Made by a program: the position numbers and the translations under genes. A stretch of DNA of 64,000 nucleotides from a bacterium (GTDB lineage: Bacteria > Myxococcota_A > Bradymonadia > UBA7976 > UBA1532): positions 62,001 to 126,000 of the forward strand of contig JAUHXC010000005.1 of the NCBI GenBank assembly GCA_030427205.1, read 5' to 3'. Under the pieces are notes generated by a model. It saw only the letters and a list, made by a program, of their open reading frames with translations, had not been told where the DNA came from and did not search any database. Positions 36,242-44,142 of the stretch are shown piece after piece; position 1 is the first letter of the stretch; every line of letters starts with the position of its first letter.

Positions 36242-37927
36242 ATGCAGGTCTACACGAAGATACTCATCGGTATGGCCGTAGGCGCAGTCCTCGGGCTGAC
36301 CCTCGGACCCAACTCCTCGCTGCTCGAGCACGATCGCTACAGTTATCGCAACGCAGCCAGCGCCGAGCTGTATCTCGATCGGATCGACGAGACGACCCGG
36401 CTCGAGCTGCCCGCCGTTCCTCTCGACTTCACGGTCGAAGAGACGGTTCGCGAGGGGGTGCTCGACGAGACCGGCCTGGTCGTCGAGGTCGACGCATGGG
36501 TTCGGGTGAGCTTCTCGATCACCGAGAAGCTGGCGCTGCTCGATGACGAGGGCGCCCTGCGCAAGCGACTCGGCAAGCGCACCGGCGACCCGGTCGTCGC
36601 CTGGCTGAAGCTGAATCAGATCCGCCTCGAGGGCGGCGGCATCCAGACCACCCCTCAGCCGATCAGCGGACTCGGCGACGACATCATCGCCTTCATCTCA
36701 CCGGTCGGCGACGTCTTCATGCGGCTGATCAAGATGGTCATCGTGCCGCTCGTCTTCGCGTCGCTGCTCGTCGGCGTCGCCAGTCTCGGCGACGTGCGCA
36801 AGCTGGGGCGGATGGGCGGCAAGACCCTCGGCCTCTACCTGATGACCACCGCCGTCGCCGTGACCATCGGCCTGTCGGTGGCCCACCTCGTGCAGCCGGG
36901 CGACTTCATCGACAAAGCCGACCGGGCAGCCCTCGTCGCCCAATTCGCCGGGGACGCCAGTTCGAAGGCCAGCGCCGCCGCGGGCGCGCCGTCGACGCTG
37001 GACAACATCCTCTCGATCATCCCGCTCAACCCGATCGAGTCGCTCTCGTCGGGCAACATGCTGCAGATCATCTTCTTCGCCGTGGTGCTCGGCATCGCGC
37101 TGACGATGCTCGGCCAGGGCGAAGGCCAGCCGGTGGTCCGCTTCTTCGATCGCATCCAGCAGGCCATGATCGTGGTGATCCACATGGTCATGGCCATCGC
37201 GCCCTACGGGGTCGCGGCGCTCGTCGCCGAAGTGGTCGGTACCTCCGGCTTCAGCGTCCTCAAGGCGCTGTTGGTCTACGGCCTGGCGGTTCTGCTGGGC
37301 CTCACGCTGCATGCGGGTCTGGTCTACGGCGGCCTGGTCGTGGTCAAGGCCCGACTCAAGTGGCTCGACTTCATGCGCGCCATCCGCCCGGCGCAGCTCA
37401 TCGCCTTCTCGACGTCTTCGTCATCCGCCGCGCTGCCCGTCTCGATGGAGTGCGCCGAACAGAACCTCGGCGTCAGCAACGCCACCTCGAGCTTCGTCCT
37501 GCCGCTGGGCTCGACCGTCAACATGGACGGTACGGCGCTGTACCAGGGGGTCGCGGCGATCTTCATCGCGCAGGTCTTTCAGATGGATCTGACGCTGGCC
37601 GACCAGTTGAGCATCGTGCTCGCCGCGACGATGGCCTCGGTGGGCGCCGCGGGGGTGCCCGGGGCGGGCATGGTGACCCTCGCGATGGTGCTCACCGCCT
37701 CGGGCATCCCGCAGGTGGGGCTGGCGCTCATTCTCGGCATGGACCGGCTGCTCGACATGTTCCGCACGGCGGTCAATGTGACCGGCGACCTCGCGGTGAC
37801 CTCGGTGATGGCGGTATCGGAAGGCGAGAAGCTCGAAGTTCTCAGCACGGCGGCCGATCAGGCCGACCCGGAGCGGGGCTTCGAACACCGGCTCGACAAA
37901 GAAGAGCACCCGGTCGAGCCCGACTGA
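36242..37927 (+). CDS. Dicarboxylate/amino acid:cation symporter (DAACS) with extra N-terminal insert
   Basis: An inner-membrane Na+/H+-coupled carrier for acidic amino acids or dicarboxylates, 561 residues against about 420-450 for most members. The core motifs are intact: MRLIKMVIVPLVFASLL, SSSSAALPVSMECAEQNLG, the NMDGT cation/substrate motif, GAAGVPGAG and MDRLLDMFRTAVNVTGD. The extra length lies between helix 1 (residues 4-22) and helix 2 (from about 147): residues 24-142 are soluble and charged, with beta-rich and Glu-rich segments, and would face the periplasm. Such a large insert at this site is unusual for the family. The substrate cannot be fixed from sequence. The gene is single, with its own promoter, and convergent with the beta-barrel gene. 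Confidence 0.9.
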   Translation: MQVYTKILIGMAVGAVLGLTLGPNSSLLEHDRYSYRNAASAELYLDRIDETTRLELPAVPLDFTVEETVREGVLDETGLVVEVDAWVRVSFSITEKLALLDDEGALRKRLGKRTGDPVVAWLKLNQIRLEGGGIQTTPQPISGLGDDIIAFISPVGDVFMRLIKMVIVPLVFASLLVGVASLGDVRKLGRMGGKTLGLYLMTTAVAVTIGLSVAHLVQPGDFIDKADRAALVAQFAGDASSKASAAAGAPSTLDNILSIIPLNPIESLSSGNMLQIIFFAVVLGIALTMLGQGEGQPVVRFFDRIQQAMIVVIHMVMAIAPYGVAALVAEVVGTSGFSVLKALLVYGLAVLLGLTLHAGLVYGGLVVVKARLKWLDFMRAIRPAQLIAFSTSSSSAALPVSMECAEQNLGVSNATSSFVLPLGSTVNMDGTALYQGVAAIFIAQVFQMDLTLADQLSIVLAATMASVGAAGVPGAGMVTLAMVLTASGIPQVGLALILGMDRLLDMFRTAVNVTGDLAVTSVMAVSEGEKLEVLSTAADQADPERGFEHRLDKEEHPVEPD

Positions 37928-37934
37928 GAGCGCG

Positions 37935-38570
37935 TCAGAAGCCCCAGAACATGCCGATGTTGAGCATGGCGCCTTCCAGCTCCCGGTCCCCGGTATACGG
38001 CCGATAGGCGGCCGGCTGGACCTCGTAGGTGCCCTTGGCGAGCGGGCGTCGCTCGACATCGCGGGCATCACGATAGAGGCCCATGCTGCGCAGCGAGACG
38101 TCGAGCCGGACGATCTCCCAGCGATACTCGAAGCCCAAGCCGAACTGCACGAGCGGCGTATCGAAGTCGATGCGCTGGCCGAGAGCCTCGTAGCGCACCG
38201 AGTTTCCGGCGATGCCGAAGCCGGCGAGCAGATACGGCTGGAACCGACTATCGGGCCAGCCGTAGACCAGCATCGACCCGGCGATCGGCGCCGTCACCCG
38301 GCTCACCCGGCCATCACCCGGCGTCTTCTGATCGGCCGCGAGCACATCCACGCTGACTTCGAGCCCGATCCGCCGCGTCGCCCGCAAGCGCATCGCGCCG
38401 CCCATGCCGCCGAGGTCGAGCTCGGCGCCGGTGCGCGCGTCGTACAACGAGAGCTGGGCCACATGGGGCCCGGCAGCGAGCCGGCCCCGCCGCCATTCGG
38501 CGTCGTCATCTCCAGCGAGCGCGGGCCCTGCGCAGAGGAGAACAGCGGCGGCGAGCATGGGACGCAGCAT
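37935..38570 (-). CDS. Small outer-membrane beta-barrel-like protein
   Basis: A 211-residue exported protein with signal peptide (cleavage near ALAGD). The mature part alternates hydrophobic and polar residues typical of membrane beta strands (PHVAQLSLYDAR, AMRLRATRRIGLEVSVDVLA, YLLAGFGIAGNSVRYEAL, VQFGLGFEYRWEIVRLDVSL) and ends in Phe (MFWGF), the usual BAM signal. About eight strands would fit. I do not recognise a named family. ATG at 38570 has a perfect GGAGG. Its stop lies eight bases from the symporter stop. Confidence 0.75.
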   Translation of the reverse strand: MLRPMLAAAVLLCAGPALAGDDDAEWRRGRLAAGPHVAQLSLYDARTGAELDLGGMGGAMRLRATRRIGLEVSVDVLAADQKTPGDGRVSRVTAPIAGSMLVYGWPDSRFQPYLLAGFGIAGNSVRYEALGQRIDFDTPLVQFGLGFEYRWEIVRLDVSLRSMGLYRDARDVERRPLAKGTYEVQPAAYRPYTGDRELEGAMLNIGMFWGF

Positions 38571-38764
38571 GGTGACCTCCAGACGATCGAGCGCGGTTCG
38601 GACGGTATGGTAAGTATTGCAGATCGTCGGCGGCGGTTTCGAGGGGTGACCGAGATCGTTCGAAGATCGTGGCGGCCCCGACGCTGGACCGATGCGTCCA
38701 TCAGGGTGACTCGGCAGTACGTCTGCGGTTCTGTGGCCGCGGCGCATGCGGTAGAGTCCCCCTC

Positions 38765-39502
38765 ATGAGAGACCCCCGCGTACAGTTCCCCATGCCTGGG
38801 CCAAGCCCCCTGATCTGCGTTCTGCTCGGCGTGCTGCTCGCCGGCTGCGGCGTCGCAGCCCACAACGCCGATGGACCGACGCACCAGCGGCCGCCCGACA
38901 GCCGGCTCGACCCCAGCGGCTACGCCGAACTCTCGCAGCAACACGTCGACGCGGTCTTCGCCGAGCAACAGGCGGGCTTCAGCGTATGCAGTCGCAAGGC
39001 CTCGGGGGCCTTCGTCGGGGGCGTCGCGCGGCTGATGTTTCTGCTCGGGCCCGCTGGACGGGTGGAGCACGTCTACGTGGCCGAATCGGACGTCGGCAGC
39101 CTCGAGGTCGAGCGCTGCCTGCTGACCGCCGCGCGGTTTATGGAGTTTCCGGTGCCGAAGGGCAGCGGGCGAACCCGCTTCATCCGCTCCTTCCCGGTCA
39201 ACCCCGCGGCGCGCGGCACGGTCGCCGAGCAGCCGGAGTCATGGGGCTACCCGACGATCCGCGGCCGCCGGGACGCGGTCCGCAAGTGCCGGGCGGACTA
39301 TGGCTACGACGGGCCGTTTCATCTGACGGCGTTCATCGGCGGGCGAGGACGGGCGCTGAGCGCGGGCTTTCACGCCCGGCACAATACCCCGGACGGCTTC
39401 GCCGACTGCGTGATACGGGTCGTCGAGGAGACCACCTTCCCCGACACCGCGGGTCAGGTGGTGAAGTACCGGGCGCTCGTCGAGTACCTGCCAGACGACT
39501 GA
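38765..39502 (+). CDS. Lipoprotein with AgmX/PglI C-terminal-like domains
   Basis: A 245-residue lipoprotein (lipobox LAGC, Cys at about 28). The body shows the pattern of the AgmX/PglI C-terminal domain found in myxobacterial motility and polar proteins: GFSVCSRKA, then ARLMFLLGPAGRVEHVYVAES, LEVERCLLTAARFMEFPVPKGSG. A second, weaker copy with paired Cys follows (AVRKCRADYGYDG, HLTAFIGGRGRALSAGF, GFADCVIRVVEETTFP). Conserved Cys pairs probably form disulfides. An ATG at 38792 would give a shorter, more typical signal. A TAGAGT -10-like hexamer ends seven bases before 38765, so this gene may also be leaderless. Confidence 0.75.
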   Translation: MRDPRVQFPMPGPSPLICVLLGVLLAGCGVAAHNADGPTHQRPPDSRLDPSGYAELSQQHVDAVFAEQQAGFSVCSRKASGAFVGGVARLMFLLGPAGRVEHVYVAESDVGSLEVERCLLTAARFMEFPVPKGSGRTRFIRSFPVNPAARGTVAEQPESWGYPTIRGRRDAVRKCRADYGYDGPFHLTAFIGGRGRALSAGFHARHNTPDGFADCVIRVVEETTFPDTAGQVVKYRALVEYLPDD

Positions 39503-39523
39503 CGGGCCCGCCGGGCGGGTCAC

Positions 39524-40228
39524 TCAGCCGGCGGCCATGTTCTTGCGCACGATCTCGCGCACATAGCGCAGCACGACGCTGACGGCGACGCAGTTGAGCA
39601 GGAAGTTGCGCAGCTTGGCCCGATCGGGCGTGCGGAACTGGTTGTAGAAGATCAACTCGCCGAGGAAGAGCATGCGCTGCTCGTCGAGATCGACCAGCCC
39701 CGGGATGCCGTCCTCGATATACCCTTCGGGCAGAGCCGACTCGATGCCGGGCAGGCAGAACTCGGCCGGCAGCTTGGTGCGATCGGGCAGGATCAAGTTG
39801 CAGCTGTGGAAGAAACGCAGCGAAGCCGGATCTTTGCCCGTCTTCTTGAGCACCGTCTCCACCTTCGGGCTGTGGCTGAAGCTCGCGTACAGATCCGGCT
39901 CGATCGGATCGGACGCGCTCGGCAACTCCCGCGCGACGTGGGTCACGAGTTCGGGCAGACCCGACGGCTGCCGATGGATGCGCTGCAGCGCCCAGAACCG
40001 CCCGGGGTAGATGTTGAACGGCTCGATGAGGCCGCTGAATGGCTCGAAGCTGAAGCTGAGCCAGGGCACCACCCCTGCTTTGCGACCGCCCGAGGCGATG
40101 GGCCGGTAGACGCTCTGCACTTCCTGAATGTCTTGCACCAACGCGTGCATCACGTTCTTGCCGAACAGCGTCTCGGGCGAGACCTCGATGATCTCCCGCA
40201 CCCGCTCGCTGATATCCCGCAGCCGCAT
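39524..40228 (-). CDS. Conserved-looking cytoplasmic protein, unrecognised
   Basis: A 234-residue protein without signal peptide or membrane helix. I recognise no domain. It has a helical N-terminus (RLRDISERVREIIEVSPETLFG), a central part rich in aromatic residues and Pro (VVPWLSFSFEPFSGLIEPFNIYPGRF), and a helical, basic C-terminus (AKLRNFLLNCVAVSVVLRYV). Codon use matches the neighbours, and the frame has an excellent AGGAGG six bases before the ATG at 40228, so it is real. A promoter and a GC-rich palindrome (GGCCCCGCGCGGGCC, about 40260-40274) lie upstream. The gene stands alone on this strand. Confidence 0.7.
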   Translation of the reverse strand: MRLRDISERVREIIEVSPETLFGKNVMHALVQDIQEVQSVYRPIASGGRKAGVVPWLSFSFEPFSGLIEPFNIYPGRFWALQRIHRQPSGLPELVTHVARELPSASDPIEPDLYASFSHSPKVETVLKKTGKDPASLRFFHSCNLILPDRTKLPAEFCLPGIESALPEGYIEDGIPGLVDLDEQRMLFLGELIFYNQFRTPDRAKLRNFLLNCVAVSVVLRYVREIVRKNMAAG

Positions 40229-40291
40229 CACATACCTCCTGCGAGCCGTGCTCGCGATCGGCCCGCGCGGGGCCGATGATTCGATCGTCTA

Positions 40292-40320
40292 CACATACCT
40301 ACACGGCGGCGGACCGTCAA
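40292..40320 (-). promoter_or_regulatory. Candidate promoter for the unrecognised gene
   Basis: Minus strand TTGACG (40320-40315), a 17-base spacer and TATGTG (40297-40292), about 64 bases upstream of the ATG at 40228. Confidence 0.45.
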
Positions 40321-40375
40321 CGTCCTGCCACATACCGCCGCTGCCCGCCCCGTGCTCGCCATGCCGAGAATGCGC

Positions 40376-40407
40376 GTGGCGGGTCGCCGCCATCGGCGAC
40401 CCGCCAC
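40376..40407 (-). terminator. Perfect 14-base-pair hairpin downstream of tRNA-Arg
   Basis: Arms 40376-40389 and 40394-40407 are exact complements with a four-base loop. It starts nine bases past the tRNA-Arg 3' end. There is no T-run after it, so it is either a GC-type intrinsic terminator or a transcript-end stabiliser. Confidence 0.5.
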
Positions 40408-40415
40408 GTCGAGGA

Positions 40416-40489
40416 TGCCCCCAGCAGGACTCGAACCTGCGACACCAGGTTTAGGAAACCTGTGCTCTATCCACCTGAGCTATGGGGGC
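40416..40489 (-). tRNA. tRNA-Arg (anticodon CCU)
   Basis: A 74-base cloverleaf: acceptor arms GCCCCCA/TGGGGGC pair fully, the D stem is GCTC/GAGC, the anticodon stem CAGGT/ACCTG encloses TTCCTAA with CCT at the anticodon, and the T arm is GCAGG-TTCGAGT-CCTGC. The discriminator is A. CCA is not encoded. It lies 21 bases downstream of the apt stop in the same direction, with a small hairpin between, and is probably transcribed with the surE operon. Confidence 0.96.
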
Positions 40490-40510
40490 GGGCGGACCGG
40501 GAAAGCCCGG

Positions 40511-41026
40511 TCAGTACTTGAGCAGGCTGTAGACCTGCCTGGGAGCCAGGCGACGGGCGCCGCCCAGATCACACAACTCGATCATCACCAGGACGGCGGC
40601 CACCTGCGCATCGGCGGCCTCCACCAACCGGCTCGCGGCCTCGGCCGTGCCGCCGGTCGCCAGCAGATCGTCGACGATGATCACCCGGTCGCCCTTGGAG
40701 ATGGCGTCGGTGTGCACCTCGAGCGCGTCGCTGCCGTACTCGAGTTCGTACTCCACCCGCCGGGTCTCGTAGGGCAGCTTGCCGGGCTTGCGCACCGGCA
40801 CGAAGGGCACACCCAGACGCGCCGCGACCGGCGTCCCCAGGATGAACCCCCGGGACTCGATGCCGGCGATGCACGTCGCACCGTGCACCCGGGCCAGACC
40901 ACACAAGGCCTCGATCACCGCGTCGAGCGCCTCGGCGTGCCCGAGGACCGGCGTAATGTCCCGAAAAAGGATGCCCGGCTTGGGAAAGTCGGGGATGTCG
41001 CGCACCCACTCGCGCAAGTTGATCAT
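40511..41026 (-). CDS. apt: Adenine phosphoribosyltransferase
   Basis: Converts adenine and PRPP to AMP in the cytoplasm (purine salvage). It has 171 residues, the normal length. Features: WVRDIPDFPKPGILFRDITP at the N-terminus, GIESRGFILG, the flexible loop region KPGKLPYETRRVEYELEYG, and the PRPP-binding VIIVDDLLATGGT. ATG at 41026 is preceded by AAGGAGG. The gene lies ten bases after the M23 peptidase gene in the surE-peptidase-apt-tRNA unit. Confidence 0.97.
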   Translation of the reverse strand: MINLREWVRDIPDFPKPGILFRDITPVLGHAEALDAVIEALCGLARVHGATCIAGIESRGFILGTPVAARLGVPFVPVRKPGKLPYETRRVEYELEYGSDALEVHTDAISKGDRVIIVDDLLATGGTAEAASRLVEAADAQVAAVLVMIELCDLGGARRLAPRQVYSLLKY

Positions 41027-41036
41027 CGGGCCTCCT

Positions 41037-41933
41037 TCAGCGAGCTGGCAGGTAGACGAGCGGATCGACCGCTTTGCTCTCGAGGCGCAGCTCGAAGTGC
41101 AGGTGCGGCCCGGTACTGCGCCCTGTATTGCCCAGCTCGGCAATCACGGCACCTTGCCGCACGGTATCGCCCTCGTCAACCAGGTTTCGCCGGTTGTGCG
41201 CGTACACGGTGACCGCCCCGTTCGCATGCTGCAGGATGACCAGATTGCCGTATCCACGCTGCTTGTTGTCGCTGTAGATCACCTTGCCGGCGGCCGCCGC
41301 CTTGATCGGCGTGCCGGGTTTGGCGGCGATGTCGATGCCTTTGTGCACCCGACGACCGCGGGGGCCGAACCCACTCGTCAGCCGGCCACCATCCACCGGC
41401 CACACGTAGGTCGAGCGGGCCGCACGCTGACCAGCGGGCGGCTTCGACGAGGTCGATCTGGACGGCGTCGCGCGCCGAGGCGGCTTCGAGCCCGCAGCCG
41501 AAGACGCCGACGCGACGGCCTCGGGCTTCTTGGTGGCTTTGGCCCGACTCTCGGCCTGCTTGCGCTCGAGCAGCTCGTCGATCCCGTAGAGGAAGAGTTG
41601 CTGCCCTACCTCGAGCGCGTTGGGGTCTGCCAGACCGTTGAGCTCGATGATGTCCTCGAGCGGCACGCCGTGGCGGCGGGCGATGAGGCTGACCGAGTCG
41701 CCGCGCTCGACGGTGTACCACACGCCGATCAGCTCCGGCGCGTCATCGAGCTCGGGCGCTGTTCGGGGGCTGCCGCTGCAGGCGCTGAGGCACCAGAGGG
41801 CCAGCACGCCGTACAGCCACGACCGACGACGGCCGGGCCGCGCGCCGCCGGTGCCGGGCCATACGGTCCGCGCCACAGACCAGCCCACGAAGCGAGACGT
41901 ATGCCGCCGTGCTCTCGAACGGGTGGCGGTCAC
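41037..41933 (-). CDS. LysM/M23 family peptidoglycan endopeptidase, lipoprotein (NlpD-like)
   Basis: A 298-residue periplasmic lipoprotein (lipobox LSAC near residue 52, after an unusually long basic N-terminus). The LysM domain at about 73-115 (YTVERGDSVSLIARRHGVPLEDIIELNGL) binds peptidoglycan. A Lys/Ser/Pro linker leads to the M23 domain at about 175-298. Its zinc ligands are intact (HKGID and the HLH of TGPHLHFEL), unlike NlpD of E. coli, which is degenerate, so this protein may cut peptide cross-links itself. The start is GTG at 41933 within a GTGA overlap with surE. The surE-nlpD order is widespread in Proteobacteria, with rpoS often next; no rpoS follows here. Confidence 0.92.
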   Translation of the reverse strand: MTATRSRARRHTSRFVGWSVARTVWPGTGGARPGRRRSWLYGVLALWCLSACSGSPRTAPELDDAPELIGVWYTVERGDSVSLIARRHGVPLEDIIELNGLADPNALEVGQQLFLYGIDELLERKQAESRAKATKKPEAVASASSAAGSKPPRRATPSRSTSSKPPAGQRAARSTYVWPVDGGRLTSGFGPRGRRVHKGIDIAAKPGTPIKAAAAGKVIYSDNKQRGYGNLVILQHANGAVTVYAHNRRNLVDEGDTVRQGAVIAELGNTGRSTGPHLHFELRLESKAVDPLVYLPAR

Positions 41934-42700
41934 CGTCGCTCCAGACCGGGCACATCCACGTCCGCCAGAGCGTCGAGCAATCGCTCGTGGGTCAGATCCA
42001 GATCGATCGGGGTGATGGCGACGAGCCCCTGGTCTATGGCATCGCAGTCGCTGCCATCCAGCGGGTGGTGGCCCAGGCGGTCACCGCCGAGCCAGTAATA
42101 AGGCCGGCCCCGGGGGTCGTGGCGCACGGTCACCTTATGGCCGTAGTCCCGCAAACCGCCACGGGTCCAGCGAAAGCCGCTGACCGGCGCGCCTTGCGTA
42201 TCGGGCACGTTGACGTTGAGCATCGAACGGCGCGGCCAGTCCCGGGACAGCATCACCTCGGCAACCCGAACGGCGACCTCGGCCGCCGGCTCGTAGTGTT
42301 TGGGCGGCCAGCCATCGAGGCTGATCGCGAACGACTTGAAGCCGAGCAGGGCGCCTTCCATGGCGCCGGCCACCGTGCCGGAGTAGGTGACGTCGTCCGC
42401 GAGGTTGGGGCCGCGGTTGATCCCGCTGACGACGAGATCGGGCGCCCGGGGCAGCAGCTCGTGCAGCGCCAGGTAGCAGCAATCGGTCGGGCTGCCATCG
42501 ACCGTCCAGCGCAGGTGACCGCGAGGGCGAGCGCGCAGCGGTCGGCCCAGGGTGATCATCCGGGCTACGCCCGACTGCTCGCGGTCCGGGGCCACGACCG
42601 CGACATCGCCGAGCGCCTCGAGCGCCGCCGCCAACGCCTTGATGCCGGGGGCATGAAACCCGTCGTCGTTGGTCACCAGGATCAATCGGCGGTTCGACAC
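41930..42700 (-). CDS. surE: 5'/3'-nucleotidase SurE
   Basis: Dephosphorylates nucleoside monophosphates, a stress-survival protein in the cytoplasm. It has 256 residues. The metal site is clear: TNDDG near residues 10-14, APDREQSG at about 40-47, and the VSGINRGPN motif at about 89-97, followed by YSGTVAGAMEGALLG. GTG at 42700 has GGGAGGA. It is the first gene of the unit with the M23 peptidase and apt. The tRNA-Pro terminator lies 170 bases upstream, so surE must have its own promoter in 42701-42870; I see no strong hexamer pair there. Confidence 0.96.
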   Translation of the reverse strand: MSNRRLILVTNDDGFHAPGIKALAAALEALGDVAVVAPDREQSGVARMITLGRPLRARPRGHLRWTVDGSPTDCCYLALHELLPRAPDLVVSGINRGPNLADDVTYSGTVAGAMEGALLGFKSFAISLDGWPPKHYEPAAEVAVRVAEVMLSRDWPRRSMLNVNVPDTQGAPVSGFRWTRGGLRDYGHKVTVRHDPRGRPYYWLGGDRLGHHPLDGSDCDAIDQGLVAITPIDLDLTHERLLDALADVDVPGLERR

Positions 42701-42873
42701 GGGTCCTCCCTGCCAGAGCGGTCGCGGCGTGCATGATGCCGGGAGCGGGCCACGAGGCCAGGGCTTCGAGCAACCGAACGCCCGGCCGACCGAAAGCTCG
42801 CCGTCAGCTCCGCCTCTCGCGCCGGGCGACACGGGCATGCACGGGCGCCGGGCGACAGCGACCCGAACATGAA

Positions 42874-42907
42874 AAAGGCCGCGAGGTGTTTCCACCTCGC
42901 GGCCTTT
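42874..42907 (-). terminator. Intrinsic terminator of tRNA-Pro
   Basis: A 15-base-pair perfect stem (42874-42888 with 42893-42907) and a four-base loop. On the minus strand the stem ends in CCTTTTTC, giving the U-tract. It begins two bases past the tRNA-Pro 3' end. Confidence 0.9.
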
Positions 42908-42908
42908 G

Positions 42909-42982
42909 TCGGGGTGAGAGGATTTGAACCTCCGACCACTTGCACCCCATGCAAGTGCGCTACCAGACTGCGCTACACCCCG
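42909..42982 (-). tRNA. tRNA-Pro (anticodon GGG)
   Basis: A 74-base cloverleaf: acceptor CGGGGTG/CACCCCG, D stem GCGC/GCGC, anticodon stem CTTGC/GCAAG around ATGGGGT with GGG as anticodon, T arm GGAGG-TTCAAAT-CCTCT with one mismatch. CCA is not encoded. It has its own promoter and terminator. Confidence 0.96.
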
Positions 42983-42994
42983 AGACGGGTGCGG

Positions 42995-43023
42995 AATCTA
43001 CGGTGATTCCGCCCCTTCGTCAA
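42995..43023 (-). promoter_or_regulatory. Promoter of tRNA-Pro
   Basis: Minus strand TTGACG (43023-43018), a 17-base spacer and TAGATT (43000-42995). The tRNA 5' end is 12 bases past the -10, the usual short leader of a tRNA transcript. Confidence 0.7.
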
Positions 43024-43033
43024 GACCTTTTCC

Positions 43034-43051
43034 CTGCCCTATCACGGGCAG
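43034..43051 (-). terminator. Possible weak hairpin after ihfA
   Basis: CTGCCC (43034-43039) pairs with GGGCAG (43046-43051) just past the ihfA stop. There is no T-run, and six base pairs are few, so this is a weak candidate. Confidence 0.3.
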
Positions 43052-43053
43052 AG

Positions 43054-43341
43054 TCAGGCGTTGATCGCGTTCTTGAGCACCTGGCTCGGCTTGAAGGTCA
43101 GCACCTTGCGCGGCGCGATCCGAATCTCCTCCCCGGTCTGGGGATTGCGTCCGGTCCGCTCCTTCTTCTGGCGCACGACGAAGTTGCCGAAGCCGCTGAT
43201 CTTGATCTTCTCGCCGCTCTCGAGGGTCTCCTTGATCGACTCGAAGACCATCTCGACGATGTCCGCCGATTCCTTCTTGGAGAAGCCGTCGAGGCAGTCG
43301 TAGACCTGCTCGACGATGTCGGCCTTGGTCATGGTCGCCAT
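43054..43341 (-). CDS. ihfA: Integration host factor alpha subunit (HU/IHF family)
   Basis: A 95-residue DNA-bending protein. The family signature GFGNFVVRQKKERTGRNPQTG occupies about residues 50-70 (split here as GFGNFVVRQ and RTGRNPQTG), followed by IRIAPRKVLTFKPSQVLKNAI. The N-terminal MTKADIVEQVYDCL helix fits IhfA more than HU, and so does the position after rplT. ATG at 43341 has GGAGC; a second ATG at 43332 would remove three residues. It works as a heterodimer with IhfB, not in this window. It probably shares a transcript with rpmI and rplT. Confidence 0.9.
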   Translation of the reverse strand: MATMTKADIVEQVYDCLDGFSKKESADIVEMVFESIKETLESGEKIKISGFGNFVVRQKKERTGRNPQTGEEIRIAPRKVLTFKPSQVLKNAINA

Positions 43342-43393
43342 TCGGATTGCTCCCGTAGCCGGGAGGTCGCCGCGCCGGCTGGCGCCGACGGCC

Positions 43394-43747
43394 TCAGAGC
43401 GCCGCGCGGGCGGCGTTGACGACGTCGGCGAAAGCCTTGGGCTCGTTGATCGCCAACTCGGCGAGGACCCGCCGGTCGAGTTCGATGCCCGCCTTGCGCA
43501 GCCCGCTGACGAAGCGGCTGTAGTTCAAGCCGTGCTGCCGGGTCGCGGCGTTGATCCGCACGATCCACAGCCGCCGGAACGCCCGCTTGCGCTGCTTGCG
43601 GTCGCGATACGCGTAGCACAGCCCGCGCTCCACCGCCTCGACGGCGCTGCGGAACAGGCGCCCGTGCGCGCCGCGGTAGCCCTTGGCCAGCTTGAGAACC
43701 CGGTTGTGACGGCGACGGGCCTTGAAGCCCCTTTTCACCCTCGGCAT
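43394..43747 (-). CDS. rplT: 50S ribosomal protein L20
   Basis: A 117-residue ribosomal protein with the standard L20 sequence ([57 protein letters not shown]). ATG at 43747 is preceded by GGGAGA. In many bacteria L20 represses its own operon by binding the leader; the 92-base gap between rpmI and rplT is large enough for such a site, but I did not identify one. Confidence 0.98.
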   Translation of the reverse strand: MPRVKRGFKARRRHNRVLKLAKGYRGAHGRLFRSAVEAVERGLCYAYRDRKQRKRAFRRLWIVRINAATRQHGLNYSRFVSGLRKAGIELDRRVLAELAINEPKAFADVVNAARAAL

Positions 43748-43839
43748 GGTCTGTCTCCCTTACGGTCGCACGCCCCCGCTGATGTGCGGGTGTTCGAGCG
43801 CGCGCCCGGTCAGTGAATGGATTGTGAGCCGCTCTCGGC

Positions 43840-44037
43840 TCAGGCGTACGGCAGCTGCGACTTCACCAGGGCGGCATCGCCGCTGGAGAGGAAGCCGGCC
43901 TCGCGGAGCTGACGCTTCCGCTTGCTCGACTTCTTGGTCAGGATGTGGCGCCGGTTGGCCCGGCTGTACTTGACCTTGCCACTCTTGGTGACCTTGAAGC
44001 GCTTGGCCGCCCCGCGATTCGTCTTCATCTTGGGCAT
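43840..44037 (-). CDS. rpmI: 50S ribosomal protein L35
   Basis: A 65-residue ribosomal protein with typical L35 features ([42 protein letters not shown], given here in part: [14 protein letters not shown] and [16 protein letters not shown]). The ATG at 44037 follows GGACGG. infC, which usually precedes rpmI, is not upstream; a tRNA-Val gene with its own terminator is there instead. Confidence 0.97.
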   Translation of the reverse strand: MPKMKTNRGAAKRFKVTKSGKVKYSRANRRHILTKKSSKRKRQLREAGFLSSGDAALVKSQLPYA

Positions 44038-44110
44038 GATCGCCGTCCTTCGAATCTGGTTCGGGACCTCGGGCTCGCCTCGACAGCGCAGGCTTTCGAG
44101 ACGAAAAGAC

Positions 44111-44139
44111 AGCGCCCGCCGACAAAGCCGGCGGGCGCT
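44111..44139 (-). terminator. Intrinsic terminator of tRNA-Val
   Basis: An 11-base-pair perfect stem (44111-44121 with 44129-44139), a seven-base loop, and TTTT shortly after on the minus strand. It lies between tRNA-Val and rpmI, so the ribosomal protein genes need a promoter in 44038-44110 or depend on read-through. Confidence 0.8.
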
Positions 44140-44142
44140 GGG

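Noticed and set aside
39503..39523. A small GC hairpin between the AgmX-like gene and the unrecognised gene as a bidirectional terminator.
   Set aside because: Only about five base pairs and no T-run on either strand.
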